A stretch of DNA of 5,979 nucleotides from an uncultured Collinsella sp. (lineage in GTDB: Bacteria > Actinomycetota > Coriobacteriia > Coriobacteriales > Coriobacteriaceae): contig CAUDZT010000086.1 in assembly GCA_958453935.1 (NCBI GenBank), positions 1 to 5,979 of the forward strand. Direction: 5' to 3'. Below are positions 5,318-5,979 of this stretch, piece by piece. The position numbers were made by a program, and so were the translations under genes. The notes under the pieces are model-generated. The model had not been told where the DNA came from. It was given only the letters and a program-made list of their open reading frames with translations, and did not search any database. Every line of letters begins with the position of its first letter. Position 1 is the stretch's first letter.

Positions 5318-5979
5318 TCACGCGCCCCCTTTCTGGACGAGTTCATCCAAGAGCTTCTCCGTAAACAGGTTGCCGCGACCCAACTGGCCGGCAGGATCGA
5401 GCTGGAGTTTGAGGCGCGCCGACTCGACCATGGCCTCGTGGCCGTACATCGTCTCCAAGAAGCCCGCCTTGATCTTGCCGACGCCGTGTTCGGCAGAAAC
5501 GGCACCGCCCATGGCCGTGACCTCGGAAGCCCACTGGGCAAAGAGCTCTCCACCACGACGGTAGTCTTGCGCATCACGCGGCAGGATGTTCACATGCAGA
5601 TGGTTGTTCCCGATGTGTCCCCAGGCAGCAGACTCAAGCCCGCTTTCGGCCAGCGTGCGGCGATAGAGGGCCATGACATCGGCAAGGCGTGCATTGGGCA
5701 CCGACATATCCGATCCCAGCTTGGTAATGGTGGGGTCGGTGCGGCGACGCTCGTCAATGAGCATGTTGACGCTCTCGGGCACCGCGTGGCGGAAGAACCG
5801 CTGGCACTCGCGATCGACTTCGGTGCGGGCGACCCATGTCGCATCGTCGCGGCCGCCCGCAAACTCCAGCACCCATCCAAGGTGGTACAGCTCCTCGGTC
5901 GCCTGCGCCTCGTCATCGCAGTCGAGCTCCACGTAGACACAGACCTTTGCCTCGTCGTCGAGCGCCGGCAGCGAGGCAA
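5318..5979 (-). CDS. GlcD-type FAD-linked 2-hydroxyacid (lactate-like) dehydrogenase, C-terminal part
   Basis: Only the last 219 residues are in the window; the frame is open to the right edge with no stop, so the N-terminal FAD-binding (PCMH-type) half lies outside. The visible part matches the FAD-linked oxidase C-terminal domain of GlcD/D-lactate dehydrogenase proteins. Counting from the first complete codon, landmarks are KLGSDMSVPNARLADV (86-101), the histidine motif GHIGNNHLHVNI (120-131), SAEHGVGK (161-168) and the ending LDPAGQLGRGNLF (193-205). These histidines are the metal/active-site type in the family. The protein would oxidise a 2-hydroxyacid to a 2-oxoacid and pass electrons to EtfAB. 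It is the first visible gene of a tight operon with etfB and etfA. D- or L-lactate is the best guess by analogy with LctD of Acetobacterium woodii; glycolate or another 2-hydroxyacid is possible. Confidence 0.85.
   Translation of the reverse strand, partial: ASLPALDDEAKVCVYVELDCDDEAQATEELYHLGWVLEFAGGRDDATWVARTEVDRECQRFFRHAVPESVNMLIDERRRTDPTITKLGSDMSVPNARLADVMALYRRTLAESGLESAAWGHIGNNHLHVNILPRDAQDYRRGGELFAQWASEVTAMGGAVSAEHGVGKIKAGFLETMYGHEAMVESARLKLQLDPAGQLGRGNLFTEKLLDELVQKGGA

Noticed and set aside
5316..5321. GTG at 5321 as the etfB start, giving a GTGA overlap with the oxidase stop
   Set aside because: The AGGGGG run is only 3 nt from this GTG but 9 nt from the ATG at 5315, so the ATG is preferred. 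The GTG is not excluded.
5590..5979. Second minus-strand open frame at the right edge
   Set aside because: It has an Arg/Ser/Thr-rich composition in a different frame from the oxidase, whose motifs (GHIGNNHLH, SAEHGVGK) fix the real frame.

Overview
The window looks like chromosomal DNA from a high-GC, anaerobic, fermentative bacterium. The codon usage is GC-rich, the genes are tightly packed, and a ferredoxin-containing electron-transfer flavoprotein sits beside a flavin-dependent 2-hydroxyacid-type oxidase. A Coriobacteriia (Collinsella-like) host is my best guess from this combination; it is inference, since no rRNA or other marker is present. I see no mobile element, CRISPR array, tRNA or rRNA.

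Layout, left to right. Positions 1-187 are non-coding and hold two strong inverted repeats, of which 61-87 looks like a minus-strand terminator. A KdgT-type 2-keto-3-deoxygluconate permease gene (188-1210, minus) follows. A 142-bp gap (1211-1352) separates it from an azlC-azlD pair (minus; azlC 1666-2427, azlD 1353-1676) encoding a two-component branched-chain amino acid exporter. A 57-bp intergenic region separates azlC from a divergent plus-strand gene for an HD-domain metal-dependent phosphohydrolase (2485-3297). That gene runs tail-to-tail, with a 4-bp overlap, into a minus-strand operon transcribed from beyond the right edge: a GlcD-type FAD-linked oxidase (C-terminal 219 residues only, 5318-5979), then etfB (4500-5315), then etfA (3294-4499).

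The right-hand operon is the most informative part. EtfA carries an N-terminal two-cluster [4Fe-4S] ferredoxin domain, and both Etf subunits are co-encoded with a GlcD-family oxidase with almost no spacing. These are the components of the electron-bifurcating/confurcating lactate dehydrogenase complex (Ldh-EtfAB, LctBCD) known from Acetobacterium woodii, here in the order oxidase-etfB-etfA. The inferred role is NAD-dependent oxidation of lactate or another 2-hydroxyacid, driven by reduced ferredoxin.

The most striking non-coding signal is a perfect 11-bp inverted repeat (2418-2428 / 2443-2453) around the azlC translation start. In the azlC transcript it would put the Shine-Dalgarno sequence in a hairpin loop and the TTG start codon in the stem. 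It could equally be an operator. I found no clearly unprecedented multi-gene system; these are recognised families with several unusual local details.
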